Shown here one piece after another: positions 27,459 through 39,899 of a DNA stretch of 64,000 bases; position 1 is the stretch's first letter; each line of letters opens with the position of its first letter. The stretch comes from Rhizobium pisi (GTDB lineage Bacteria; Pseudomonadota; Alphaproteobacteria; Rhizobiales; Rhizobiaceae): contig NZ_RJJT01000003.1 in NCBI RefSeq assembly GCF_003938655.1, forward strand, positions 1 to 64,000, read 5' to 3'. The translations under genes were made by a program, and so were the position numbers. The notes under the pieces were generated by a model. It was not told the origin of the DNA, did no database searches, and worked only from the letters and a program-made list of their open reading frames with translations.

Positions 27459-27462
27459 CCGC

Positions 27463-28521
27463 TCAGCCGCGGTTGTCGCCGAGAAGGCTGTTGTAGACGG
27501 CGCCGATCGCGCTTGCTTCCTTCTCCAGCGCGAAATTCGCCCTGACATGGCGCAGCGCATTCTCGCCATGCGCAATCGCCAGAGCGGGGTCTGCAATGTA
27601 AGGGGCGATCGCCCGCGTCAGCGCTTCGCCGTCGCCGGCAGCCACCACGGTGCCGGTCTCGCCTTCGGCGACGAGCTCGGCATAGGCGCCGGCATTCGAT
27701 GCCACCACTGTAGTTCGCGAGGCCATGGCTTCGAGCGGCGTCAGGCCGAAGCCCTCATTGCGGGAAGGGGCGACGTAAAGCGTCAGGCGGCGATACCAGA
27801 CCTTGATATCGGGCACCTCGCCGAGGAAGAGGATACGGTCGCTGAGGCCAGCGGCGGCGACATCCGCCTTGAGCTTGTCGCCGAAAGCGGCGTGTTCCGC
27901 CGTCACCCGGCCGGAGACGACGGCCGTCCACTCGGCGTGTTGCGGCAGCAGTTCGATCATCGCCTTGACGAAGAGGTCGGTGCCTTTCTGATGGCGAACG
28001 CGGCCGAAACAACCGACGAGATAGCGGCCGGGCAGGCCGGTGGCGGCAATGTCGTCCTCCGCCGTTTCAGGCGGGTGGAACAGGGAAAGGTCGACGCCGT
28101 GCTGGATGACCGTATGAGGCACCTCGAGGAAGGAACCCGACCGGTCGCTGGTCGCAATTACCGCGTCCATGCGGCGGATCAGCCATTTCGTATAGGCGGT
28201 GTGGCGGCGTTGCGCGGCCGAGGTGAAGAGCAGCTTCACCGGCATGCGCAAGACATGGCGAAGCAGAATGCCGGTGGCCATTTCGTTGTTGCGGCGGGCG
28301 TGCCAGACGCGGTGGTGGCGGCCGACCGGCGGGCGCCAGAGGCTAAGGAGTTGCGACCACCTCAGCTGCGCCAGGCCTTCGGGCAGGCCTGGGCCGAGGG
28401 TTGCGATCCGGATGCCCAGCCGGATCTGGCATGGGATGAGCTGGACGATGGTCGACGTGACGCCGGAGAGCCGGCGCTTGAAATTGGGCGCGATGATCTC
28501 GACGTCACGTATATCAGGCAA
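27463..28521 (-). CDS. lpcC: LPS-core mannosyltransferase, GT4 family (LpcC/LpsB)
   Basis: The 352-residue protein has the GT-B fold. The N-terminus VEIIAPNFKRRLSGVTSTIV and ARRNNEMATGILLRHVLRMP, with TSAAQRRHTAYTKWLIRRMD, are highly characteristic of LpcC (R. leguminosarum) and LpsB (S. meliloti). The C-terminal nucleotide-sugar site is SRNEGFGLTPLEAMASRTTV (EX7E). LpcC adds mannose from GDP-mannose to the inner Kdo of the LPS core at the cytoplasmic face. It lies 27 bases after greA in the same direction and converges on dctA, as in other rhizobia. Confidence 0.9.
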   Translation of the reverse strand: MPDIRDVEIIAPNFKRRLSGVTSTIVQLIPCQIRLGIRIATLGPGLPEGLAQLRWSQLLSLWRPPVGRHHRVWHARRNNEMATGILLRHVLRMPVKLLFTSAAQRRHTAYTKWLIRRMDAVIATSDRSGSFLEVPHTVIQHGVDLSLFHPPETAEDDIAATGLPGRYLVGCFGRVRHQKGTDLFVKAMIELLPQHAEWTAVVSGRVTAEHAAFGDKLKADVAAAGLSDRILFLGEVPDIKVWYRRLTLYVAPSRNEGFGLTPLEAMASRTTVVASNAGAYAELVAEGETGTVVAAGDGEALTRAIAPYIADPALAIAHGENALRHVRANFALEKEASAIGAVYNSLLGDNRG

Positions 28522-28548
28522 GGAATGGATCTCGTGTCTGGCGGGCGA

Positions 28549-29025
28549 TCAGCCCCAGGAAACCTGGAGGATTTCGTAGGCCTTGGAGCCGCCGGGCGCA
28601 TTGACCTCGATGGAATCGCCGACTTCCTTGCCGATCAGCGCACGCGCGATCGGGGAGGAGATGGAGATGCGGCCGGCCTTCACATCGGCTTCCTGGTCGC
28701 CGACGATCTGGTAGGTCTTTTCTTCCTCAGTATCCTCGTCAACGAGCTTCACCTTGGCGCCGAACTTGATCTTGTGGCCCGACATCTTGGTGAGATCGAT
28801 GACCTCGGCGCGCGCCGTCAGGTCTTCCAGCTCGCTGATGCGGCCTTCATTGTGGCTCTGGGCTTCCTTGGCAGCGTGATATTCGGCGTTTTCGGAAAGG
28901 TCGCCATGGGCACGGGCTTCGGCGATCGCCTCGATGATTCGGGGGCGCTCCTCCTGCTGACGCCAGCGCAGCTCTTCCTGCAGCTTGACGAAACCACCCT
29001 GTGTCATCGGTACCTTTTCAACCAT
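28549..29025 (-). CDS. greA: Transcription elongation factor GreA
   Basis: The 158-residue protein is the usual GreA length, starting [19 protein letters not shown] at 29025; a longer frame upstream is not needed. The N-terminal coiled coil with the acidic tip ([15 protein letters not shown]) carries the residues that stimulate RNA cleavage by stalled RNA polymerase. The C-terminal FKBP-like domain includes [18 protein letters not shown]. It is co-directional with lpcC, which probably shares its transcript. Confidence 0.96.
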   Translation of the reverse strand: MVEKVPMTQGGFVKLQEELRWRQQEERPRIIEAIAEARAHGDLSENAEYHAAKEAQSHNEGRISELEDLTARAEVIDLTKMSGHKIKFGAKVKLVDEDTEEEKTYQIVGDQEADVKAGRISISSPIARALIGKEVGDSIEVNAPGGSKAYEILQVSWG

Positions 29026-29203
29026 TTTTCTGTCCTTCAGTCTTCGTGTCCGCGCAGTCAGGCACACACAAAAGAAAACAGGTCCCGAAGGGGAGCTTCG
29101 GAACCGTGCCACAATCCTAGTCGAACGCTTATAGCAGATCGCCAAGGCCGATTTCCAGAAAATTCGCATAAATGAAACGCAACCCATTGCGACGTCAGGT
29201 GGT

Positions 29204-29380
29204 ACGCTTCAAAAATGGGCACGGGGAGAGCAACGCGATCCAAGAGGACGCGCGCTCTTCCTGAGCGTGCATCCATCCTATCTGCCGCGCATTCCGGACG
29301 AGCGGCCGAAGGTGGAGGAGATGGCGCGGTTTGGCGAGGATATGCTGAAGATTCAGCTAGATATGACGGAGTTCGGATAA
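29204..29380 (+). pseudogene. C-terminal remnant of a UdgX-type uracil-DNA glycosylase
   Basis: Reading the plus strand in the frame ending at TAA 29380 gives PRGRALFLSVHPSYLPRIPD, followed by ERPKVEEMARFGEDMLKIQL. This resembles the C-terminal VHPSYLLRLPD motif of the uracil-DNA glycosylase/UdgX superfamily. Nothing upstream corresponds to the rest of the protein (no N-terminal Cys cluster or GEAPG motif in the 180 bases before greA). It looks like the tail of a deleted gene. The family guess is from motif memory. Confidence 0.5.
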
Positions 29381-29399
29381 ACCGATTCCGGCGAAGGTC

Positions 29400-29426
29400 G
29401 CGCCACCGCCCGTCGAGCGGTGGCGC
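29400..29426 (-). terminator. Hairpin downstream of carB
   Basis: GCGCCACCGC (29400-29409) and GCGGTGGCGC (29417-29426) pair perfectly around 7 bases, about 10 bases past the carB stop. It has no clear T-run on the minus strand. It is probably a terminator or 3' stabiliser shared with the remnant at 29380. Confidence 0.6.
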
Positions 29427-29435
29427 CGCCATGTT

Positions 29436-32924
<3,489 letters not shown>

Positions 32925-33093
32925 GGCGATATCCGTTTCTAGCTGCGCAAAAAGCCGGCCAGGGTGGGAGGTCACCGGGTCGGGTCGCGCATTGAGGTCT
33001 TTTCAGGCTAGAAGCGGCTTATAGGCAAATGTTTTTGCAAACGGAACCCCATAAATCACGGAATCGACAGGAATTCCGATGCGATGCGAAAGG

Positions 33094-34122
33094 CTATTTC
33101 CCGTCGGGCACGACGAGCACCCTGATTTCGCCGTCGCGCGCCGGATTGATGATCGCTTCCGGCGCTTCGGAAAGACCGATGCGCCTTGAGATCAGCGGCT
33201 CGACCTTGATCCTGCCCGAGGCGATGAGATCCGCGGCGCGCCCGTGGGTGAAGGGGTTGACGAAGGAGCCTGTCAGTCTGACTTCGCGAAAGAGCAGGTC
33301 GAAGGGCTCGATTTCGATCATCGCACCCTGCGCCATGACGCCGAGGATGACGGCGGTGCCGCCGCGCCGGGCAAGCCGGGGCGCCTGCTGCATGGTTTCG
33401 TCCACGCCGGCACATTCGAAGACGACATCGGCGCCACCGGGCAGAAGCCCGTCTTCGCCGGTGATGCGGGCAATGATATCGCCGTCGCCGGGGGCGGCGG
33501 TCGCCGTGGCCCCGAGGCTTTCGGCCAGCCGGCGCTTTTCGGCGCTCCGCGTCACCAGCACGACACGGGTCGCACCGGCAAGCCTTGCCAGTTGAATGGT
33601 GAGAAGGCCGATGACGCCGCCGCCGAGCACGATCGCCGACGAGCCGGCTTGTAGCCCGCCGAGATCGACGCCGTGAATGCAGCAGGCGAGCGGCTCGCAG
33701 AAGGCGCCGTGAAGCGGATCGAGATCACCAGGCAGCGCGAAGGCCTGGCTTTGCGGCATGGAGACATAATCTGCGAAACCGCCGTCGCAATGGATGCCGA
33801 TCGCCTGCAGGTTCCGGCAGAGATTGACGCGGCCGCGCCGGCATTCCTCGCAGCCTCCGCAGGCGATGTTCGGGTCACCGGTCACGCGCATGCCGGGGCG
33901 GAAATCGGTGACGCCAGCTCCGACCGCTTCGACGATCCCTGCGAATTCATGGCCGAGCGTTACCGGGGACTTCGAGGGAAATTCGCCATGAAAGATATGG
34001 CGGTCGGTGCCGCAGATGCCGCAGGCTTCGACGCGGACCAGCAGTTCGCCCGGGCCAGGCGCCGGCTTTTCGACCTCGCGCAGCTGCAGTTTTCCTGTTG
34101 CTTCCAGGCGTACGGCCTTCAT
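33094..34122 (-). CDS. Zinc-dependent alcohol dehydrogenase (MDR family, polyol/threonine DH-like)
   Basis: The protein has 342 residues from ATG 34122, with GGGAGG eight bases upstream; starts at 34128 and 34140 overlap the ribosome site. Catalytic zinc ligands are in ACGICGTDRHIF and GHEFAG, and the structural zinc four-cysteine lobe is ACGGCEECRRGRVNLC. The NAD fold has SAIVLGGGVIGLLTIQLARLAG. It probably oxidises a polyol, sugar alcohol or amino alcohol. The substrate is not predictable and no operon partner is visible. It is distinct from the tdh at 52815. Confidence 0.88.
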   Translation of the reverse strand: MKAVRLEATGKLQLREVEKPAPGPGELLVRVEACGICGTDRHIFHGEFPSKSPVTLGHEFAGIVEAVGAGVTDFRPGMRVTGDPNIACGGCEECRRGRVNLCRNLQAIGIHCDGGFADYVSMPQSQAFALPGDLDPLHGAFCEPLACCIHGVDLGGLQAGSSAIVLGGGVIGLLTIQLARLAGATRVVLVTRSAEKRRLAESLGATATAAPGDGDIIARITGEDGLLPGGADVVFECAGVDETMQQAPRLARRGGTAVILGVMAQGAMIEIEPFDLLFREVRLTGSFVNPFTHGRAADLIASGRIKVEPLISRRIGLSEAPEAIINPARDGEIRVLVVPDGK

Positions 34123-34201
34123 CGGCATTTCCTCCCGCATTCTCCTCTTGGTTCAGGAAGAGCGAAATCCGGAGTCCCGTCAAGCGCTTGGCGGCGCTTC
34201 C

Positions 34202-34978
34202 TTACGTGAAGCGGCGGCGCACATCCTCGGCATAGCTGCGGCTGACCGGGATTTCCGTGCCGTCGCGGGTGAGAATCGTAAGCCGGCCATTGTCACGTCT
34301 GATGCCTTCGACATGAGCGTCGGCCACCCAGTGCGAGCGATGGACGCGAAGGCCCGATGTCGCGGCGGTTTCCTTCAGCGCATCGGCGAAACGCAGGAGC
34401 ACCAGTTCGCGCCCACGGCTCGTCACGACCTCGGTATAATGATCGCGAACGGAAAGGCGCAGCAGCGGGCCGCGATTCCCGGGCTTCAGCCGGTCGAGGA
34501 TCGAGGCGCCGGGATTGTTTTCCTCGGGTGCGGCCGCTTCCGCGATTCTTTCGCTCATCGCCATGTAAGTCAAAAGGCAGAAGAGGGCGCAGAGTGGCAC
34601 CGAGAAAAGCGCGCGCTGCAGGCCGCTTTCCAGCGTGGTCGTTTCGCCGGTGAAGGCATAGTGGACAAGGCCGACGGCAAAGCCGATCGGCAGGGCGGCG
34701 GCGAGCGAGCCCGTCATCATGCGGGTGAACATCGAAGCGATCATCTCGCGCAGCAGCTTTTCTGCTACCACCGCGCAGAGAATGGCGATCGTCCAGGCAA
34801 GAGCATGCAGGCTTAGCCAATAGGTGAGGCGTTCGCCGAAGGCCATGCTTTCCATCGTGCCGTAGGGGCCGGTGACGGCGAAGATCAGAACGATCGCGGC
34901 AAAGGTTCCCCAGAAGCGCCGGGAATGGAGAAAGACCTGCAATTCGCGAAGCGTGGATTGCAAGAAGGGGTGATTCAC
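34202..34978 (-). CDS. Membrane-anchored LytTR DNA-binding regulator
   Basis: The protein has 258 residues. Four hydrophobic helices lie at about 24-41, 52-70, 90-110 and 124-143. A linker follows, then a LytTR domain (about 160-258) with LLRLSVRDHYTEVVTSRGRE, VRFADALKE-type residues, LRVHRSHWVADAHVEGIRRD and GTEIPVSRSYAEDVRRRF. LytTR domains bind DNA direct repeats. Here the input is from the membrane rather than a receiver domain. No partner kinase is nearby. It diverges from the DUF2306 gene, a likely target or neighbour. Confidence 0.88.
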   Translation of the reverse strand: MNHPFLQSTLRELQVFLHSRRFWGTFAAIVLIFAVTGPYGTMESMAFGERLTYWLSLHALAWTIAILCAVVAEKLLREMIASMFTRMMTGSLAAALPIGFAVGLVHYAFTGETTTLESGLQRALFSVPLCALFCLLTYMAMSERIAEAAAPEENNPGASILDRLKPGNRGPLLRLSVRDHYTEVVTSRGRELVLLRFADALKETAATSGLRVHRSHWVADAHVEGIRRDNGRLTILTRDGTEIPVSRSYAEDVRRRFT

Positions 34979-35016
34979 GAAGTTTTCCTGCCGTTCGCGC
35001 GGTTCAGATTGAGGAC

Positions 35017-35556
35017 ATGGAAGTCTTGGCTGAAAGAGGGATCGAATTCAACCGGATGCCGCCCATGACCCTCGAACCGCTTCTTAGTGCCCCGTTCGCC
35101 GTCCAGATCCATGTCGCCACCGTTACACCAGCCGCACTTCTCGGCGCCTATATCCTGCTCAACCCGAAGGGCACGCCGCGGCACCGGCTGCTCGGCAAGC
35201 TCTGGATGGCGCTGATGGTGGTGACGGCGACATCGAGTTTCTTCATTCACCAGATCAATCTCTTCCACGGGTTCAGCCCGATCCATCTTCTGTCGATCTC
35301 GACACTGTTCGGGAGCTGGAATGCTGTCGCTGCCGCCCGCCGCGGCGATATCCGCCGGCACAGGCGCATCGTCACGGGTCTCTATCTCAGCGGGATCGTG
35401 CTGGCCGGCCTCTTCACTTTCCTGCCCGGCCGGATCATGCACAGGGTCGCTTTTACCGGCGCGGAATGGCCGGCCGCCTTCGTCGCGGCGTTGATCGGCG
35501 CGATCCTGGTTGCGATCGTGCTGCGCAGCAGGCGCGGTGACCCGATAGCCCGATGA
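35017..35556 (+). CDS. DUF2306-type membrane protein
   Basis: The product has up to 179 residues. ATG 35065 (MTLEPLLSAPFAVQIHVATV) is an alternative start giving a more typical N-terminus. Four hydrophobic helices are visible. Family motifs include HVATVTPAALLGAYILLNPK, GTPRHRLLGKLWMALM and RRHRRIVTGLYLSGIVLAG, with conserved His residues that could bind heme or metal. Function is unknown. Its divergence from the LytTR regulator suggests regulation by it. Confidence 0.82.
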   Translation: MEVLAERGIEFNRMPPMTLEPLLSAPFAVQIHVATVTPAALLGAYILLNPKGTPRHRLLGKLWMALMVVTATSSFFIHQINLFHGFSPIHLLSISTLFGSWNAVAAARRGDIRRHRRIVTGLYLSGIVLAGLFTFLPGRIMHRVAFTGAEWPAAFVAALIGAILVAIVLRSRRGDPIAR

Positions 35557-35632
35557 AGTTGCTGGAATTCCATCCGCCGGCGGATATATAACTCCTTGAG
35601 CATACGCACGGGCATTGCCGGGGAGAGAGAAG

Positions 35633-36556
35633 ATGGAATGGAGAGGCCGGCGTCAGTCCGACAATGTCGAGGATCGCCGTAGCGATCCGACGAGCGGAGG
35701 CAGTCCCTTCGGCCGCGGCGGCGGCTTCAATTTTCCCTCCGGCGGCGGCGTTCGCCGTGCCGGCGGGGGCTTGAGCATCGGCACGATTATCTTCCTCGTC
35801 GTCATCTATCTAATCTTCAAGGCGATGGGCATCGACCTGATGCAGGTGCTCGATACCGGCGGCACGTCGAGCGGCCCGGGCTACGAGCAGACCCAGTCGG
35901 GCACGCGCACGCCCGCCAATGACGAGATGACCGCCTTCGTGCGCACCGTTCTTGCCGAGACCGAGGATACCTGGCACGGCATCTTCCAGGCGCAGGGCAA
36001 GGAGTATGAAGAGCCGCGCCTCGTTCTCTTCTCCGGCCAGACGGAGTCGGCCTGCGGTTTTGCCTCGGCCGCAACCGGGCCGTTCTATTGCCCCGGGGAT
36101 CACAAGGTCTATCTCGACACCGCCTTCTTCCAGGAGCTTTCCGACCGGTTCGGCGCATCCGGCGATTTCGCCGAGGCCTATGTCGTCTCCCACGAGGTCG
36201 GCCATCACGTGCAGAACCTGCTCGGCATCCTGCCGAAGTTCAATCAGGCCCGTCAGCGCATGAGCGAGGAAGAGGCCAACAAGATGTCGGTGCGCGTCGA
36301 GCTGCAGGCCGATTGCTTCGCAGGCATCTGGGGCAAATATACCCAGCAGAAGGGTATTTTGGAGGCCGGCGACCTTGAAGAGGCGCTGAACGCCGCCCAA
36401 CAGATCGGAGACGACACGCTGCAGAAGCGCTCGCAAGGTTATGTCGTGCCGGAAAGCTTCAATCACGGCACGTCGGCGCAGCGGGTCAGGTGGTTCAAAC
36501 GTGGGTTCGACAGCGGGCAGTTGACGGCCTGTGATACGTTCTCCGGGCCGGTTTGA
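35633..36556 (+). CDS. YpfJ-type neutral zinc metallopeptidase (DUF/Peptidase_YpfJ)
   Basis: The protein has 307 residues from ATG 35633. A Gly/Arg-rich cytoplasmic N-terminus is followed by one transmembrane helix (about 45-63, SIGTIIFLVVIYLIFKAMG). The zinc motif HEVGHHVQN is present, with downstream ELQADCFAGIWG supplying the third ligand region. CGFASAATGPFYCPGDHKVY is a family signature. The peptidase domain should face the periplasm. The physiological substrate is unknown. Confidence 0.92.
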   Translation: MEWRGRRQSDNVEDRRSDPTSGGSPFGRGGGFNFPSGGGVRRAGGGLSIGTIIFLVVIYLIFKAMGIDLMQVLDTGGTSSGPGYEQTQSGTRTPANDEMTAFVRTVLAETEDTWHGIFQAQGKEYEEPRLVLFSGQTESACGFASAATGPFYCPGDHKVYLDTAFFQELSDRFGASGDFAEAYVVSHEVGHHVQNLLGILPKFNQARQRMSEEEANKMSVRVELQADCFAGIWGKYTQQKGILEAGDLEEALNAAQQIGDDTLQKRSQGYVVPESFNHGTSAQRVRWFKRGFDSGQLTACDTFSGPV

Positions 36557-36686
36557 GGGGGTAGCGGCTTCTCCTGACGGGAAGGAGTGATTGCCCTTGG
36601 CTTGCGCTCAGCGCATTCGCTCCTGTCGTCGCGCGGATGAGGGGCCGCACGGCACAACGTTCAAGCCCCTTCAATCCGCCCTTTGC

Positions 36687-37682
36687 TTACTTCTCACTGT
36701 CCATATGCTGCAGCATATGTTCGGGGTAACGCCCGCCAGCCGCCGCATCCTTCGGCACGGCACGTTCGATGGCGGCGAAATCGTCTGGCGACAAGTCGAC
36801 CGCGCGGGAGCCGAGCGCCTCGCTCAGCCGGTCGCGGCGGCGGGCGCCGATGAGCGGGACGATGTCCTTGCCCTTGGCGGCGACCCAGGCGATGGCGATC
36901 TGGGCGACAGAGACGCTCTTTGCCTCGGCAATTTCGCGTAGCTTTTCCACCAGAGCGAGGTTCTGCTCGACATTGCCTTCCTGAAAGCGCGGGCTGTGGG
37001 TGCGGAAATCGCCGGCGGAGGCGGCCTGGTCCTTCTGCCAATGGCCGCTGATCAGGCCGCGCGAGAGCACGCCATAAGCGGTGATCGAGATGCCGAGCTC
37101 GCGTGTCGTCGGCAGGATGCGGTCCTCGATGCCGCGTGAGATCAGCGAATATTCGATCTGCAGGTCGACGATCGGGGCAACGGTGGCGGCGCGGCGGATC
37201 GTGTCGGCGCCGACTTCCGACAGGCCGATATGCCTGACATAGCCAGCCTGGACCATGTCGGCGATGGCGCCGACCGTATCCTCGATCGGCACGTTCGGGT
37301 CGAGGCGAGCCGGCCGGTAGATGTCGATATAATCGACGCCGAGGCGCTGCAGCGTATAAGCGAGGAAATTCTTCACTGCGGCCGGGCGGGCGTCGATGCC
37401 GCCCCAGGCAGAGGCGGGATCACGCAGGGCGCCGAATTTGACGCTGATGACGGCATTCTCAAGCTTGCGGCCTTTCAATGCCTCGCCGATCAGCATCTCG
37501 TTATGGCCCATGCCGTAGAAGTCGCCGGTGTCGAGCAGGTTGATGCCGGCATCGAGCGCGGCATGGATCGTGGCGATGCTTTCGGCGCGGTCGGCAGGGC
37601 CGTACATGCCCGACATGCCCATGCAGCCGAGCCCGATGGCGGAGACTTCGGGTCCGGTTTTTCCCAAACGATAGGTCTGCAT
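36687..37682 (-). CDS. Aldo/keto reductase
   Basis: The 331-residue protein starts [20 protein letters not shown] at 37682, with GGAG before it; an ATG at 37694 is an alternative. The TIM-barrel reductase carries the catalytic tetrad region [20 protein letters not shown] (Asp and Tyr) with Lys in [16 protein letters not shown]-site motifs near [19 protein letters not shown] follow. It reduces aldehydes or ketones. A truncated LysR-type fragment diverges from it, probably its lost regulator. Confidence 0.92.
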   Translation of the reverse strand: MQTYRLGKTGPEVSAIGLGCMGMSGMYGPADRAESIATIHAALDAGINLLDTGDFYGMGHNEMLIGEALKGRKLENAVISVKFGALRDPASAWGGIDARPAAVKNFLAYTLQRLGVDYIDIYRPARLDPNVPIEDTVGAIADMVQAGYVRHIGLSEVGADTIRRAATVAPIVDLQIEYSLISRGIEDRILPTTRELGISITAYGVLSRGLISGHWQKDQAASAGDFRTHSPRFQEGNVEQNLALVEKLREIAEAKSVSVAQIAIAWVAAKGKDIVPLIGARRRDRLSEALGSRAVDLSPDDFAAIERAVPKDAAAGGRYPEHMLQHMDSEK

Positions 37683-37818
37683 TGTCTTCTCCATCATATG
37701 CGCCGTGCGGCGCGATTGGGCATTGCGCCGGAGCGGCGCTGTCGGATGTCGTTCTACCGCTTTCGCATTTGTCCGATAATCCGGATGGTATCGAACGGGC
37801 CGTGCGGAAAAATGCACA

Positions 37819-37890
37819 ATGAACGATCTTCCCTTGAGTGATCTGGATGCCTTTGCGGCGATTGCAAGGGAGCGCGGTTTTCGCGCCGCC
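37819..37890 (+). pseudogene. Truncated LysR-family regulator, first ~24 codons only
   Basis: [20 protein letters not shown], then FRAA, is the start of a LysR HTH domain of the type normally divergent from aldo/keto reductase genes. After FRAA the frame continues with sequence unlike any LysR protein, and about 110 bases later the cyclase gene begins. The regulator has therefore lost its recognition helix and effector domain, presumably at an insertion or deletion that brought in the cyclase gene. Confidence 0.6.
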
Positions 37891-37997
37891 ATCATCTTCT
37901 GCTCGGGTTTGTCTGCCCGCGCGAAGACGGAGGAGCGGTTCTGTGTTAGCCTCGCTAAACTTGCGGCTGCGATCTGTGGGAACTTCTCGGAGGGCGA

Positions 37998-39680
37998 ATG
38001 GCGAGCGTTCCTGTCAAGCGACGGTTGGCGGCAATCATGGCCACGGACGTGGTCGGTTACGCCCGCCTCATGGAGAGTGACGAAGAGGCGACCCTTGCTC
38101 TGATCAAGGCGTTGCAGGCTGACGTCATCGCGCCGAACATCGAGCGCAACGGCGGCAGGATATTCAAGCTGATCGGCGACGGAACCTTGTCCGTGTTCGA
38201 TTCCGCCACCGGGGCGGTCGAATGTGCGATGGCGATCCAGGGCGAACTGGTGCGCAGCGAGCCGGGCGCCCGCATGGTTCTCAGGATCGGGATCAACCTT
38301 GCCGACGTGCTGGTCGACGGTACCGATATGTTCGGTGACGGCGTAAATGTCGCCTCCCGGGTTGAGGCAGGCGCCGTGCCCGGCGGCATCAGCATTACCG
38401 ATGGTGTCTATCACCAGATTGCCGCGCGGATCGGCGGCGAGTTCGTGGAGGGCGGCGAAAAACGTCTGAAGAATATCGAGCGGCCTGTTCGCGTCTGGCA
38501 CTGGCAGCCGCCTCATACGGGAACCATGAAAGCGGAGCCCTCGCGCATTGCCGGATCGGCAGCATCGTTGGATAGAGAAAAAGTCCTGGTCAGGGTTGGC
38601 GTCGCGTCTTCGGCTCTTCCCCATCAGCAGGAGGTCATGGGGTTGATCACCTCCGGCCTCGAACAGTTCCTTTCGGAGCGACACTGGATCGACGTCGCGT
38701 CCGCCTCGGCGGCTGAAATGGGCAGCCGCTCCCACGACTACACGGTCAGCATCGGCATTCATGGGGCGGGTCCGTTCCGGTTGAACGTCAGGTTCCTGCG
38801 CACCTCGGCCACATCCATCCTCTGGTCGAGGGCTTTCGATCTTCCTGCGGATTGCGATATCGACGCCATCGAATCGGTGGCGGCGGGGATCGTGTCGCTC
38901 GTCGTCGACAAGGTGCTTTCCGCTGCATCAACGACGATTGCCAGGAAATCAGAGGCTTCCTGGTCGGCATACGAGTATTTTCTTTACGGCAGGATGCTCG
39001 ACGCGAAACATCTGCTGCCCGACGCAGAGCGCTTCTTCCAGAAGGCGACGGAACTTGATCCAACGCTCATCGACGCGCATGCGATGTATGCGCTTGCACT
39101 GACCTATTCCTTCTCTATGGAAGGCGTGATCGAGCGACTGCGTCGCGCCGAAGACATCTCGCGCATTGGCCTGCAGCTCGACAATAACCATGCCTTTTCC
39201 CACTACGCGGCGGCATCGGTTCAACTGGTGATGCGAAACTATGATGGCGCGGAATCCCACTATGTCAAAGCACGCGACCTGGCGCCGGGCGACATTGAGA
39301 TTCGCGCCGATCATGCCGAGATGCTTCACTACGTCGGTGATCTGGAAACGGCTGCAACCGAAATCGAAGAATGCTTCAGGAAGGCGAAATATCCGCCTGT
39401 GTGGTTCTGGGCGGTCAGGGGGATTATCCGGTTTCAGCAAGGCCGGGCGGATGATGCGGTCGAGGATTTCGAGAATATTCCCAAGAAGTCGTGGCGGTCG
39501 CTGATCTTGCTCGCCGCAGCTCATGCTCTGCGCGGTGATGAAGTGCGGCGGAGGCACAATGAGGTCGAGGCGCGCAGCCTCCAGCCGCGGCTGAGCCCGG
39601 AGCTGGTGCAAAGAACATTTCCCTATCGCAACGAAGGTGCGCTTGCGAAGCTCCTTGGCGCTTTCGGAGCCGTGGCATAG
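37998..39680 (+). CDS. Class III adenylate/guanylate cyclase with TPR-like C-terminal region
   Basis: The protein has 560 residues. The cyclase homology domain (about 10-170) contains [20 protein letters not shown] with a metal Asp, [18 protein letters not shown] with the second metal Asp, and [20 protein letters not shown], then VASRVEA. A middle domain (about 190-300) and TPR-like helical repeats (about 340-540) follow. There is no transmembrane helix, so it is soluble. Rhizobia carry many such cyclases with varied sensor tails. The ATP/GTP preference is not clear by eye. It is next to the LysR stub. Confidence 0.88.
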   Translation: MASVPVKRRLAAIMATDVVGYARLMESDEEATLALIKALQADVIAPNIERNGGRIFKLIGDGTLSVFDSATGAVECAMAIQGELVRSEPGARMVLRIGINLADVLVDGTDMFGDGVNVASRVEAGAVPGGISITDGVYHQIAARIGGEFVEGGEKRLKNIERPVRVWHWQPPHTGTMKAEPSRIAGSAASLDREKVLVRVGVASSALPHQQEVMGLITSGLEQFLSERHWIDVASASAAEMGSRSHDYTVSIGIHGAGPFRLNVRFLRTSATSILWSRAFDLPADCDIDAIESVAAGIVSLVVDKVLSAASTTIARKSEASWSAYEYFLYGRMLDAKHLLPDAERFFQKATELDPTLIDAHAMYALALTYSFSMEGVIERLRRAEDISRIGLQLDNNHAFSHYAAASVQLVMRNYDGAESHYVKARDLAPGDIEIRADHAEMLHYVGDLETAATEIEECFRKAKYPPVWFWAVRGIIRFQQGRADDAVEDFENIPKKSWRSLILLAAAHALRGDEVRRRHNEVEARSLQPRLSPELVQRTFPYRNEGALAKLLGAFGAVA

Positions 39681-39899
39681 ATTTCGATGCATTCACCGGA
39701 CTGAGATAACAGGCAAGATCCCTTCAGTGTCCACTTCTTCGGGGCTTGGGGCACTTGCAACCAGGATGCTGCATAAATTTCCCGTACAGCACATCGAAAC
39801 TTTGAATGTTCACGGATTGTTTCGGTTTCTTTTCTGAGCTATGTCACTTTGGCGGCGACGAAATCGTCTTTCCAGAAACAACCGCTGTAGAGATGCCTC

